From positions 186,001-250,000 of the forward strand of contig JACPNZ010000039.1 in NCBI GenBank assembly GCA_016185245.1: DNA of 64,000 bases, given 5' to 3'. Below are positions 56,504 through 64,000 of the stretch, in pieces. Position 1 is the stretch's first letter. Each line of letters begins with the position of its first letter. Source of the DNA: Hyphomicrobiales bacterium. Its GTDB lineage: Bacteria; Pseudomonadota; Alphaproteobacteria; Rhizobiales; Aestuariivirgaceae. The notes below the pieces were generated by a model. It was not told the DNA's origin. It searched no databases and was given only the letters and a program-made list of their open reading frames with translations. A program made the translations under genes and the position numbers.

Positions 56504-57324
56504 GCCGCCCGGAGCTTAGTCACATTCCCCGCCACCTGTGCCTCGAGCCAGGCCACCGCACCGGTGGCGATCTTCTCCCAGCCGGGTTCGCCGATCAAAA
56601 GATGGGCGTGGCCGGCATAGAGGCGGAGATCGGCGCCGTAGCGTCTCGCGGTCCAGCGGACGAGCGCCGGTGAAACGATGCGATCGTCCTCGCCGCCGAT
56701 CACCAGCATCGGGCATTTGACCTTGGCGGGATCGACCTTGACGGCGCCGAACATCATTTCGCGGTAAACCTTGCCCGACTCATGCACGAGGCCGCCGTGG
56801 ATCGCCGCGTGATAGTCCTTTGGTACCCGGTTGAGCACGATGCGCGAGCAGGTGCCGGGAGGCGGCAGGAAGGGCCTTCCGGCCATGATGCTGGGCAGCA
56901 TCGGCAGATAGGAGGGCAGCGCCACGGGCTGGGCGGTCAGCATGCCGGCAGGGGCGGGAGCCAGCAAAATGGCGGCCCGGCACTTGCCCCGTTCGGCCAG
57001 CTTCTGGGCAATGAGCCCACCGAGACTATGGCCCACCAGCACCGGGGCCTCATCCAGCGTGTCGATCACCTTTAGCGTATCGGCCACATAGTCGTTGATG
57101 GTCAGCCCTTGCGCGCTCGCCGGACCGATGCCGAGACGGCCGCTGCGGGACGCCGAAACGCCGCCCCAGCCAAGCCGCGCAAGCTCGCCCAGCCAGCCGT
57201 CGAAGGGTTGGTGATCGACAAAGGCGCCATGGATGTAAACGAGCGGCGGACGGCCCTTGCGAACTTCGGTCAGGTGGGCGGGAAATCCGGCGATGACGAT
57301 TTCGGAGATGAGATCACTGGACAT
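56500..57324 (-). CDS. Alpha/beta hydrolase
   Basis: This 274-residue protein has the alpha/beta-hydrolase fold. The oxyanion HGAF lies near residue 33, the nucleophile serine in GHSLGGLIAQKLAERG, an acidic residue in VIGGEDDRIVSP, and the terminal histidine in YAGHAHLLIGEPG. It is divergent from the marR gene and separated by only about 65 bp with inverted repeats, so it is a probable target of that regulator. Esterase or lipase-like; substrate unknown. Confidence 0.82.
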   Translation of the reverse strand: MSSDLISEIVIAGFPAHLTEVRKGRPPLVYIHGAFVDHQPFDGWLGELARLGWGGVSASRSGRLGIGPASAQGLTINDYVADTLKVIDTLDEAPVLVGHSLGGLIAQKLAERGKCRAAILLAPAPAGMLTAQPVALPSYLPMLPSIMAGRPFLPPPGTCSRIVLNRVPKDYHAAIHGGLVHESGKVYREMMFGAVKVDPAKVKCPMLVIGGEDDRIVSPALVRWTARRYGADLRLYAGHAHLLIGEPGWEKIATGAVAWLEAQVAGNVTKLRAA

Positions 57325-57336
57325 GGCTTCCTCCTG

Positions 57337-57386
57337 TTGATACGAAGATTGTCAACCAGATTTCCTATTTTGTCAAGGTGCTTGCC
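57337..57386. promoter_or_regulatory. Candidate MarR operators in the divergent promoter
   Basis: The 65-bp gap between the hydrolase and marR starts holds TTGATA-N7-TGTCAA (57337-57355, one mismatch) and a second dyad around CAAGGTGCTTG (57374-57384), with two TTGTCAA words 21 bp apart. This is the size and style of MarR dimer sites, placed where binding would control both genes. Confidence 0.5.
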
Positions 57387-57389
57387 TAA

Positions 57390-57866
57390 ATGACCGACGA
57401 GACCGTCGCCTTCAGGGCCAAGCGCGAGCAAATGCTGCTGCGCCTCTTGGTCCGCCTGTTCCGCAGGATGAGCGACGAAACCGTGCTGCGCATGCGCAAG
57501 CGCGGCATCGCCGGTATGATGCCGGCCTATCCGAGGCTGCTCGGCAACCTCGACACCGGGGGAACGCGCATCGGGGCGCTGGCGCGCAAGATGGGCACAA
57601 CGCGCCAGGCGGTCGCCCAGCTGGCGGCCGAAATCGAGCGGGCCGGCTTTGTCGAGCGCGTCCCCGACCCCGAAGATGGCCGCGGCGTCATTGTGCGCTT
57701 CACCAAGAAGGGCCGCGCCGGGTTGGCCTGCGCCATCGAAGTGATGATTGAAATCGAAGCCGAATACGCGACGATCATCGACGCCAAGGGGCTTAGCGAA
57801 CTGAAGCGCTTGATGGCCGCCATCCTGGACGTAACCGATCAGGAGGGCCGTTTCGGCCTCAACTGA
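57390..57866 (+). CDS. MarR-family transcriptional regulator
   Basis: This 158-residue winged-helix protein has a recognition region GALARKMGTTRQAVAQLAAEIERAGFVERV, then the wing VPDPEDGRGVIVRFTKKGRAGL, typical of MarR. The wing carries the DxR motif (DPEDGR). N- and C-terminal helices form the dimer. It is divergent from the alpha/beta hydrolase and likely represses it and itself until a ligand, possibly the hydrolase substrate, binds. Its 3' end abuts the anti-sigma gene tail-to-tail. Confidence 0.85.
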   Translation: MTDETVAFRAKREQMLLRLLVRLFRRMSDETVLRMRKRGIAGMMPAYPRLLGNLDTGGTRIGALARKMGTTRQAVAQLAAEIERAGFVERVPDPEDGRGVIVRFTKKGRAGLACAIEVMIEIEAEYATIIDAKGLSELKRLMAAILDVTDQEGRFGLN

Positions 57867-58628
57867 TCAGGCCTGGAACTTGTCGTAAATGATACGGGCG
57901 AGCTTCATCATGCGGTCGCGGTCCATCTCGCCTGCAACCACCAGGCCCAGGGGCCCGTCCAGCCAATAGCAGGCGATGAGCGGGCCCCTCTCCTCGACCC
58001 GCAAGGCCGTTTCCGACTTGCCGGGGTTGGCGGTCAGGAAAATGGTGATGCGCCGCTTGTTGGCGTCCTCATACATGAGCTGGGCGGCAGGCTGGTCCGA
58101 AGAGGCGAGCAGGCGCCCGCCGAGCAGCGTATAGCCTTCGGCCGTAAGGTCGGGCACCTTGAAGGAAACGCCCACCCGCTTCGATAGCCACGCCTGGAGG
58201 TGGTCGCGCTCGCTGGCGGTCACCTCCACCGGGTGCCTGACCTCGGCAGTGAAGATTTCATGGGCGGCGATGGCGTTGTCGGCGATAACTTCAGCCCGGA
58301 CGCCGCCGGGGTCGCGACCGGTAAACCAGCCGCCGAGACCGCCCAGCACAACCAGCGCCAAGGCCGCGGCGATGCTGACCCATGGCCTCTGGCGAAGCCG
58401 CGTGGGTGCCTTGAGAACCGCCACCAGAGAAGCCGGCACCGGCTCGGACAGCACATCCGTGAAAGCCTGTTTCAAGGCATCGTTCTGACGCTTGTAAGCG
58501 TCGACGGCGGACCGCGCCGCGGCATCGCTCGCCAGAAGTTTCTCGATCGCCTCGCGGTCGGCAGCATCGAGCTCGCCGTCGACATAGGCGTGGAGGGCCC
58601 AGTTCTCGATTGTCTTCATGCTCGTCAT
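57867..58628 (-). CDS. Transmembrane anti-sigma factor (RsiW/COG5662-like)
   Basis: This 253-residue protein has the anti-sigma layout: N-terminal helical domain (about 5-50, ALHAYVDGELDAADREAIEKLL), one membrane segment (about 83-103, WVSIAAALALVVLGGLGGWF), and a periplasmic C-terminal domain of about 145 residues. The zinc-binding HxxxCxxC of ZAS anti-sigmas is absent: a His is present but no Cys. The ATG overlaps the stop of the sigma gene (ATGA), so the pair is made together. It should hold the sigma factor at the membrane. Confidence 0.85.
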   Translation of the reverse strand: MTSMKTIENWALHAYVDGELDAADREAIEKLLASDAAARSAVDAYKRQNDALKQAFTDVLSEPVPASLVAVLKAPTRLRQRPWVSIAAALALVVLGGLGGWFTGRDPGGVRAEVIADNAIAAHEIFTAEVRHPVEVTASERDHLQAWLSKRVGVSFKVPDLTAEGYTLLGGRLLASSDQPAAQLMYEDANKRRITIFLTANPGKSETALRVEERGPLIACYWLDGPLGLVVAGEMDRDRMMKLARIIYDKFQA

Positions 58629-59134
58629 TTCACCCGCCTGAGGACCGTATGGCCCCGCTCTTCAAGAATATCCCTGAGGGCGCTGCGCGCCCGCGAAAGT
58701 CGTGACATGACCGTGCCGATCGGCACCCCGGTGATTTCGGCGACATCCCGGTAACTCATCTCCTCGATGCCGACCAGGACGATGACCTCGCGGTGCTGGT
58801 GGGGCAACCGGTTGAGGGCTTCGGCCACCTGGGCGGCCGACAAACGATCCTCCTGGGCGGGGGCTACGCTGCCTTCGCCGCCGACCAGTTCGTCGACGGT
58901 CTTGACCACGGCCGAACGGCCGCTGCGGCGCAGGCTGCTGATGAACACGTTGCGCAGGATAGCAAACAGCCAGGCCCGGAGCGGCCGGTCCGGGTCATAG
59001 AGATGACTCTTGACCAGGGCCCGCTCGATGCAGTCCTGGACCACATCGTCGGCCAGCGCTGCATCGCCTATCAACGCCCAGGCAAAGCGTCGCAGGTGGG
59101 GTAGCTCGCCTGCAAGTTGCTGTTTGAAGTCCAT
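58625..59134 (-). CDS. ECF RNA polymerase sigma factor
   Basis: This 169-residue sigma-70 family protein has region 2 (LRRFAWALIGDAALADDVVQDCIERAL with LRAWLFAILRNVFI) and region 4 (LNRLPHQHREVIVLVGIEEMSYRDVAEI to TGVPIGTVMSRLSRARSALR). No region 1 or 3, so an ECF type. It is co-translated with the anti-sigma gene downstream. A GGAAT-N17-CGTAA motif upstream resembles ECF promoters and suggests autoregulation. The inducing signal is unknown. Confidence 0.88.
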   Translation of the reverse strand: MDFKQQLAGELPHLRRFAWALIGDAALADDVVQDCIERALVKSHLYDPDRPLRAWLFAILRNVFISSLRRSGRSAVVKTVDELVGGEGSVAPAQEDRLSAAQVAEALNRLPHQHREVIVLVGIEEMSYRDVAEITGVPIGTVMSRLSRARSALRDILEERGHTVLRRVK

Positions 59135-59155
59135 CTCAGCCCTTTTCCCACACTT

Positions 59156-59180
59156 ACGGGTACTTGGCGGCGTTTATTCC
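59156..59180 (-). promoter_or_regulatory. Candidate ECF-type promoter of the sigma gene
   Basis: Reading on the minus strand, GGAAT (59180-59176) is followed after 17 nt by CGT (59158-59156) and AAG. This fits the GGAA(C/T)-N16/17-CGTT consensus of alphaproteobacterial ECF promoters. It lies 22-46 bp upstream of the sigma ATG at 59134. Confidence 0.45.
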
Positions 59181-59187
59181 CTTAGGG

Positions 59188-60549
59188 CTATTCCTGCCAT
59201 CTATCCCGGAGGGTCACCAGTTCCTCCGCCGCCGTAGGGTGAACCGCCATGGTGGCATCGAAATCGGCCTTCCGGGCGCCGGCCTTGAGGGCAATGCCGA
59301 GGAGCTGGGCCATTTCGCCAGCATCGGGTCCGCAAACATGGCAGCCCAGAACCCGGTCCGAGGCGGCATCGACTACCAGCTTCATCAGCATCCGCTCGTC
59401 GCGGCCCGAAACCGTGTGCTTCAAAGGCTTGAAGCTCGATTTGTAGATGTCGATTGCGGCGCCCGTCGCCCGCGCCTTGCTCTCGGTCAGGCCGACCGTG
59501 CCGATCTCCGGCTGGGAGAACACTGCAGTTGGAACCATCGTGTGGTCGACAGCAGTCGGCTTGCCGCCAAAGACCGTGTCGGCGAAGGCGTGGCCGTCGC
59601 GCACTGCCGCCGGCGTTAGGTTCACCCGGTTGGTGACGTCGCCAATGGCGTAGATATTGGCAGCGGTCGACTGCGAATAGGGACCGACCTTGACGGCATA
59701 GTGGGGCGTGAGTTCGACCCCTGCCCGCTCGAGCCCCAGCCCCATGACATTGGGGATGCGTCCGGTTGCGAACATAATCTGACCGGCGCCGAAGCCCGTA
59801 CCGTCCTCGAGGGTGACGCGCACGCCATCGCCCGAACGCTCGATCTTGGCCACATCGGCGTGGGTGCGGATTTCGATACCCTTTTTCTTCATCTCGCCGG
59901 CGAGGTGATGGCGGAGGTCGTCGTCGAAGCCGCGCAGGATCTGTTCGCCGCGATGAACGAGCACCGTCTCGACGCCCAGCCCCGACAGGATGCCGGCGAA
60001 TTCCACCGCGATATAGCCGCCGCCGACGATCACCATGCGCGATGGCAGCCGCTCCAGATGAAACATCTCGTTCGAGGTGATGGCAAGCTCATGGCCCGGC
60101 AGATGGCGCGGCACGAAGGGCGCGGCCCCGGTGGCGATCAGAATATGGCGCGCCGTAACCCTGCGGCCCGAACCCAGCCTCACGGTGGTCGCATTCTCGA
60201 GTTCGGCCCGTTCCATCACCAGCTCGGCGCCGGCACTTTCGAGATTGCGGATATAGGCCTTGTTGAGCCGGTCGACCTCCTTGTCCTTGCCGGCAAGCAG
60301 GGTCTGCCAGTCGAAGGAGACTTTCTCCGAGGTCCAGCCGAAGCCCACCGCGTCCTCGAAGCTCTCGGCGAACTTCGAGGCATAGACGAAGAGTTTCTTG
60401 GGGACGCAGCCGCGAATGACGCAAGTGCCGCCGACCCGGTCCTCCTCGGCCACCAGCACCTTGGCGCCGTGCTTGGCCGCAATCCGCCCGGCCCTGACGC
60501 CGCCCGAGCCCGCGCCGATCACGAAGAGATCGCAGTCGAAACCCGCCAT
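59188..60549 (-). CDS. gor: Glutathione-disulfide reductase
   Basis: This 453-residue flavoprotein reduces GSSG with NADPH. The FAD motif GAGSGGVRAGRIAAKHGAK and redox-active disulfide Cys43-Cys48 (GGTCVIRGCVPKK) are intact. The NADPH loop GGGYIAVEFAGILSGLG is followed by HRGEQILRGFD, whose arginine fits NADPH. The C-terminal interface contains TMAVHPTAAEELVTL with the catalytic His-Glu. It is the last of the gabD-rpiA-gor chain, 6 bp after rpiA. It would keep the glutathione pool reduced. Confidence 0.92.
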   Translation of the reverse strand: MAGFDCDLFVIGAGSGGVRAGRIAAKHGAKVLVAEEDRVGGTCVIRGCVPKKLFVYASKFAESFEDAVGFGWTSEKVSFDWQTLLAGKDKEVDRLNKAYIRNLESAGAELVMERAELENATTVRLGSGRRVTARHILIATGAAPFVPRHLPGHELAITSNEMFHLERLPSRMVIVGGGYIAVEFAGILSGLGVETVLVHRGEQILRGFDDDLRHHLAGEMKKKGIEIRTHADVAKIERSGDGVRVTLEDGTGFGAGQIMFATGRIPNVMGLGLERAGVELTPHYAVKVGPYSQSTAANIYAIGDVTNRVNLTPAAVRDGHAFADTVFGGKPTAVDHTMVPTAVFSQPEIGTVGLTESKARATGAAIDIYKSSFKPLKHTVSGRDERMLMKLVVDAASDRVLGCHVCGPDAGEMAQLLGIALKAGARKADFDATMAVHPTAAEELVTLRDRWQE

Positions 60550-60555
60550 TGCCGC

Positions 60556-61251
60556 TCAGGACTTGCGGAAGGTCTTGACGCCTGCGTCGGTGCCCATCAG
60601 GACGATGCCGCAGATGCCGATGAACAGACCGTGGTCGACGACGCCGGGGATCACCGACAAGAGGTCCGAAAGCCGCGCCGGGTCCGCTATGCGGCCGATG
60701 GAAACATCGACGATGGCATGGCCTCCGTCGGTGCGGAACGGTTGGCCGGCCTTCGTCCGCAGGACCAGCTTGCCCGTAAGTCCGCAGATCTTGAGAGCCC
60801 GCTCGATCTTCCAGGCGGTCGCCTTGACGCCGAAGGGCACGACCTCGACCGGCAGCGGAAACCTACCCAGCGTATCAACCTTCTTCGAGTCATCGGCGAT
60901 GACGATCATGTAGCGCGACGAGGAGGCGACGATCTTTTCAGCCAAGAGAGCCCCGCCGCCGCCCTTGATCAGATTGAACTTATCGTCGAACTCGTCGGCG
61001 CCGTCGACGGCCAGATCGAGGAACGGGTGCTGGTCGAGCGTGGTGAGCGGAATGCCCGCCCGTTCGGCCTGATGGCGGGTCGTTTCCGACGTCGGAACGC
61101 AGGCGACATCAAGGCCCGCCCTCACCCTGGCACCGACGAGATCGATGAAATGGGCCGCAGTCGAGCCGGTTCCGAGGCCAAGCTTCATGCCGGGCTTCAC
61201 ATAGGTAAGCGCCGCCTCGGCGGCGGCGTGTTTCTTTTGATCGGCGGTCAC
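60556..61251 (-). CDS. rpiA: Ribose-5-phosphate isomerase A
   Basis: This 231-residue enzyme interconverts ribose 5-phosphate and ribulose 5-phosphate in the pentose phosphate pathway. Motifs: MKLGLGTGSTAAHFIDLVG near the start, DGADEFD with the catalytic Asp, and LIKGGGGALLAEKIVA. The start is GTG 61251, overlapping the gabD stop (GTGA); no ATG fits. The neighbour gor consumes NADPH from this pathway, and rpiA-gor adjacency is frequent in alphaproteobacteria. Confidence 0.92.
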   Translation of the reverse strand: MTADQKKHAAAEAALTYVKPGMKLGLGTGSTAAHFIDLVGARVRAGLDVACVPTSETTRHQAERAGIPLTTLDQHPFLDLAVDGADEFDDKFNLIKGGGGALLAEKIVASSSRYMIVIADDSKKVDTLGRFPLPVEVVPFGVKATAWKIERALKICGLTGKLVLRTKAGQPFRTDGGHAIVDVSIGRIADPARLSDLLSVIPGVVDHGLFIGICGIVLMGTDAGVKTFRKS

Positions 61252-62723
61252 TTGGCAAGCCCGCCCATCAGCATGTACTTCATCTCCAGATATTCCTCGA
61301 CGCCGTGATGCGAGCCCTCGCGGCCCAGGCCTGATTCCTTGACGCCGCCGAAGGGTGCTTCGGCGGTCGAGATGATGCCTTCGTTGATGCCGACCATGCC
61401 ATATTCGAGGGCCTCGCCCACCCGCCAGATGCGGCCGATGTCGCGGGCGTAGAAATAGCAGGCCAGACCGAATTCGGTATTGTTGGCCATAGCGATCGCG
61501 TCTTCCTCGGTCGTGAAGCGGAATAGCGGCGCCACCGGACCGAAGGTTTCCTCGCGCGCTACCGCCATCTCCGGTGTGACGTCGCGGATCAGGGTGGGCT
61601 CGAAGAAATTGCCGCCGAGCGACTTGCCGCCCATCATCACCTTGGCGCCCTTCTTCACCGCATCGTCGATGTGCTCCTGTACCTTGGCGACGGCGGCCCG
61701 GTTGATCAGCGGTCCGGTGGTGACACCCGTTTCGCTGCCGTCGCCCACCTTGAGCTTCTTCACTGCCTCGGCGAGTTTTTCGGCAAAGGCGTCATAGACG
61801 CCCTCCTGCACCAGCAGCCTATTGGCGCAAACGCAGGTCTGGCCGGCGTTGCGGTATTTAGACGCCATGGCGCCCTGCACCGCGGCATCGAGATCGGCAT
61901 CATCGAAGACGATGAACGGGGCGTTGCCGCCGAGCTCCAGTCCCACCTTCTTGATGGTAGGGGCGCACTGGGCCATGAGCAGCCGGCCGATCTCGGTCGA
62001 ACCGGTGAACGTGAGCGCTCGCACCAGGGGGTTGGCAGTCATCTCGCCGCCGATGTCGCGGGCCGAGCCGGTGATCACCGAAAAGACGCCGGCGGGGATA
62101 CCGGCGCGCTCGGCCAATTCGGCAAGCGCCAGTGCCGACAGCGGCGTCTCGCTGGCCGGTTTGCAGACGAAGGTGCAGCCGGCGGCAAGGGCGGGTCCGG
62201 CCTTGCGGGTGATCATGGCATTGGGGAAATTCCACGGCGTGATGGCGGCAACCACACCGACCGGCTGCTTGATCACCACCATGCGGGCCTGGGGCCAGGG
62301 CGACGGGATCGTCTCGCCATAGATGCGTTTGGCCTCCTCGGCGAAGAACTCGATGAACGAGGCGCCATAGGCCACTTCGCCGCGCGATTCGGCGAGCGGC
62401 TTGCCCTGCTCTGCGGTCATGATCTGGGCCAGATCCTCCTGGTTTTCCATCATCAGATTGAACCACTTCCGCAGGATCGCGGCGCGCTCCTTGGCGGTCT
62501 TCCTGGCCCACGGCATCTGGGCCCGCTCGGCGGCGGCGATCGCCGCCCTGGTTTCGGCCACGCCGAGCCTGGGTACGGCGATGATCAAGCTGTCGTCGAC
62601 CGGGTTGGTGACGTCGATGGTGGCCGCACCGCCGAGCCATTTTCCGTCGATGAAACATTTGTCCTTGAGCAGCGACTTGTCCTTCAGTATGTCGCGCAAT
62701 GCTTGGCTCTTGCGGATGTCCAT
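61248..62723 (-). CDS. gabD: Succinate-semialdehyde dehydrogenase (NADP+)
   Basis: This 491-residue aldehyde dehydrogenase is GabD-like. The catalytic Cys is in AGQTCVCANRLLVQ, the general-base Glu in LELGGNAPFIVFDDADLD, and the cofactor-binding stretch TPWNFPNAMITRKAGPALAAG is intact. FTGSTEIGRLLM supplies the nucleotide loop. It oxidises succinate semialdehyde to succinate, the last step of GABA and putrescine catabolism, so it could serve the putrescine locus. Glutarate-semialdehyde dehydrogenase (DavD) is a possible alternative. First gene of gabD-rpiA-gor. Confidence 0.88.
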   Translation of the reverse strand: MDIRKSQALRDILKDKSLLKDKCFIDGKWLGGAATIDVTNPVDDSLIIAVPRLGVAETRAAIAAAERAQMPWARKTAKERAAILRKWFNLMMENQEDLAQIMTAEQGKPLAESRGEVAYGASFIEFFAEEAKRIYGETIPSPWPQARMVVIKQPVGVVAAITPWNFPNAMITRKAGPALAAGCTFVCKPASETPLSALALAELAERAGIPAGVFSVITGSARDIGGEMTANPLVRALTFTGSTEIGRLLMAQCAPTIKKVGLELGGNAPFIVFDDADLDAAVQGAMASKYRNAGQTCVCANRLLVQEGVYDAFAEKLAEAVKKLKVGDGSETGVTTGPLINRAAVAKVQEHIDDAVKKGAKVMMGGKSLGGNFFEPTLIRDVTPEMAVAREETFGPVAPLFRFTTEEDAIAMANNTEFGLACYFYARDIGRIWRVGEALEYGMVGINEGIISTAEAPFGGVKESGLGREGSHHGVEEYLEMKYMLMGGLAK

Positions 62724-62802
62724 GATCGTCTCCCGTCTTTTGGTGGCGGGCTTCTAGCACGGGTCCGGCGGCGGAACAAACCGCAGGCCTAGTGAGGACT
62801 GA

Positions 62803-63474
62803 ATGCCGGATTTCGCGGTGATTTTCGATCTCGACGGGACGCTGGTCGATACCGCGCCCGATCTGATGCTGGCCACCAACCACATCTTGCAAGGCCTCGG
62901 CCGCCGGCCCGTCGGCATCGACGAGGTGCGAGTTTTCGTCGGCCACGGAGCCCGCGCCCTGATTACCCGGGGACTGGCGGCAACCGGCGGCCTGCCCGAG
63001 GGCTTCGACGTCGAGCCGCACTATCGCGCCTTCGTCGACTACTATGCCGGCAACATCTGTGGCGGCAGTCTGATCTATCCGGGCCTGGTGCCGCTGCTCG
63101 ACCGGCTCACCGAAGCTGATTTCGGGCTCGGCGTGTGCACCAACAAGCTCGAAGGCCTCTCGGTGCAACTGCTCGAGGCCCTGGGGCTTCGCCACTATTT
63201 CGGATCGGTGGTGGGGCCCGACACGCTCGGCATCGCCAAGCCCGATCCGCGGCCCTTCCATGAATCGGTCGCCCGCCTCGGCCTTGCCAGCCCGCGGGTC
63301 CTCATGGTGGGCGACAGCGAAACCGATATCCTGACGGCGCGGGCGGCTGGCGTGCCGGTAATCGCCGTTCCCTTCGGCTACACGCCGCGGCCCGTCGCCG
63401 ACTATGGGCCCGATCGCGTCATCTCCCATTTCGACGAAGCCTGGCCGGCGATCGCCGACCTCCTCGATTGTTGA
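62803..63474 (+). CDS. gph: Phosphoglycolate phosphatase (HAD family)
   Basis: This 223-residue HAD hydrolase has the nucleophile motif IFDLDGTLVDTAPDLMLATN (Asp-x-Asp), GVCTNKLEGLSVQLLEALGL as motif II/III, and MVGDSETDILTARAAGVPV as motif IV. The cap is of the short helical type usual in Gph, and GFPD-like GFDVEPHYRAFVDYY is seen. It would dephosphorylate 2-phosphoglycolate, including that from DNA repair. tRNA-Val follows 44 bp later. Confidence 0.88.
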   Translation: MPDFAVIFDLDGTLVDTAPDLMLATNHILQGLGRRPVGIDEVRVFVGHGARALITRGLAATGGLPEGFDVEPHYRAFVDYYAGNICGGSLIYPGLVPLLDRLTEADFGLGVCTNKLEGLSVQLLEALGLRHYFGSVVGPDTLGIAKPDPRPFHESVARLGLASPRVLMVGDSETDILTARAAGVPVIAVPFGYTPRPVADYGPDRVISHFDEAWPAIADLLDC

Positions 63475-63518
63475 CTTTGCCTCCCGCCGCCGCCTATACG
63501 GCTCCCACCCCTCAAGCG

Positions 63519-63594
63519 GGCGATTAGCTCAGTTGGTAGAGCACTGTGTTCACATCGCAGGGGTCACTGGTTCGAGTCCAGTATCGCCCACCAC
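63519..63594 (+). tRNA. tRNA-Val (anticodon CAC)
   Basis: All four arms fold: acceptor GGGCGAT/ATCGCCC, D arm GCTC/GAGC, anticodon stem CTGTG/CGCAG with loop TTCACAT (anticodon CAC, valine codon GUG), T arm ACTGG/CCAGT with TTCGAGT. A is the discriminator base and CCA is encoded. 76 nt. Confidence 0.95.
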
Positions 63595-63603
63595 CCAGTC
63601 TCA

Positions 63604-64000
63604 GAGCCCGTTTCGAAAAAGGGTTGAATGGTTGAGGCTGGGGTGATTCCAAGGGGTTGTTGAACCATCTTGGATGGAGCCATGTGGACCCCGACCACCC
63701 AGCGGCAATATGGTCGCGGTGAGCTGCGTTACGACAGTGATTTGCCGAATGAGGAATGGCAGCTGATTTCAGCATGGACGCCGCGGTAGAACCGGGATGG
63801 CCGCCCTCTGGCGTGGAGCCGGCGCGAAATCGTGAATGCGATCTTCTACACACTGCGCGCCGGTTGCCCGTGGCGGTTCTTGCCGGAGGATTTTCCGCCA
63901 TGGCGGATGGTCTAACGCTGGTTTGCGGCGTTTTACGATAATGACCGATTTGGGCGTATCAATCATGGGCTGGTGATGGCCGCCCGGGAGAGAGTTGGCC
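63604..64000 (+). mobile_element. IS5-family element, left part, decayed
   Basis: The segment begins GAGCCCGTTTCGAAAAAGGG, resembling the terminal repeat of IS5-family elements. It is preceded by TCA, a possible TNA target duplication. The transposase frame follows from 63682. The element runs off the window, so its right end is not seen. It is inserted only about 9 bp downstream of tRNA-Val. Confidence 0.65.
63682..64000 (+). pseudogene. IS5-family transposase, interrupted by two stops
   Basis: ATG 63682 starts MWTPTTQRQYGRGELRYDSD, the standard IS5-family opening, then TRWREIVNAIFY-like SRREIVNAIFYTLRAGCPWR and FLPEDFPPWRMV. An in-frame TAG replaces a codon after TPR, and a TAA sits exactly where the family has the Tyr of VYRWF. 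The frame reads on as RWFAAFYDNDRFGRINHGLV. So it is a pseudogene without indels, cut by the window edge. Confidence 0.8.

Noticed and set aside
1-64000. CRISPR array, prophage or defence system
   Set aside because: No regularly spaced direct repeats, cas genes, phage structural genes or restriction-toxin modules were seen.

Overview
The window is a GC-rich chromosomal segment that reads as an alphaproteobacterium, most likely of the order Hyphomicrobiales (Rhizobiales). This rests on a DUF2093 protein, a hopanoid-type RND exporter (hpnN) convergent with dxs, the gene order ileS-lspA-lipoprotein-M16-M16, a class II DAHP synthase, a fused DppD/DppF-type ATPase, citramalate synthase, and dispersed palindromic intergenic elements. 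I cannot name the genus from the sequence alone. Most of the window is housekeeping and nutrient-uptake DNA. There is no phage, CRISPR array, defence island or biosynthetic megacluster.

Layout. 1-3.5 kb: the end of a TAXI-type TRAP solute receptor, a membrane-anchored Sel1-like protein and a lone ThDP-dependent enzyme. 3.6-12.8 kb: a putrescine locus. It has a divergent puuA/puuB pair (gamma-glutamyl route) and a six-gene minus-strand operon spuC-potF-potH-potI-potG-speB (transamination, ABC import, agmatinase). 13.1-13.6 kb: a membrane protein with a cysteine-rich exported tail. 13.9-19.2 kb: a peptide ABC importer, oppA-oppB-oppC-oppDF. 19.4-25.2 kb: dxs, hpnN and a Cys/Met-metabolism PLP enzyme. 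25.6-26.9 kb: a lower-GC Sel1-repeat protein. 27.2-32.8 kb: phosphatidylethanolamine synthesis (pssA and psd, about 2 nt apart), a YbjQ protein, an Atm1-type ABC exporter and a LysM protein. 33-41.2 kb: a LOG-family hydrolase, rarD, cimA, a 44-residue membrane protein, cysS, a decayed stretch, a DUF6600-like protein and class II DAHP synthase. 41.3-49.1 kb: an intergenic repeat, small proteins, an M29 aminopeptidase, xseA divergent from purD, then a chain containing a fluoroacetate-dehalogenase-like hydrolase, an aminoglycoside-phosphotransferase-fold kinase and a patatin. 49.1-55.8 kb: ileS-lspA-lipoprotein and two M16 proteases, one with and one without the zinc motif. 55.9-57.9 kb: a DUF1989 protein, an alpha/beta hydrolase and a divergent MarR regulator. 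57.9-62.7 kb: ECF sigma and anti-sigma, gor, rpiA, gabD. 62.8-64 kb: gph, tRNA-Val(CAC) and the left part of a decayed IS5-family element.

How the genes work together. The polyamine locus imports putrescine, makes more of it from agmatine, and feeds two parallel routes towards GABA. GabD at 61-62.7 kb could finish the path to succinate, although it sits in a different operon. Both ABC importer operons place the binding-protein gene upstream of the permeases, with a strong hairpin between them, a layout known to raise binding-protein yield. The less usual items are the cysteine-rich protein, several palindromes, the dehalogenase-like hydrolase with its full catalytic set, the small unnamed membrane proteins, and the gene remnants near 38 kb and 63.7 kb. 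I did not find a convincing new multi-gene system.
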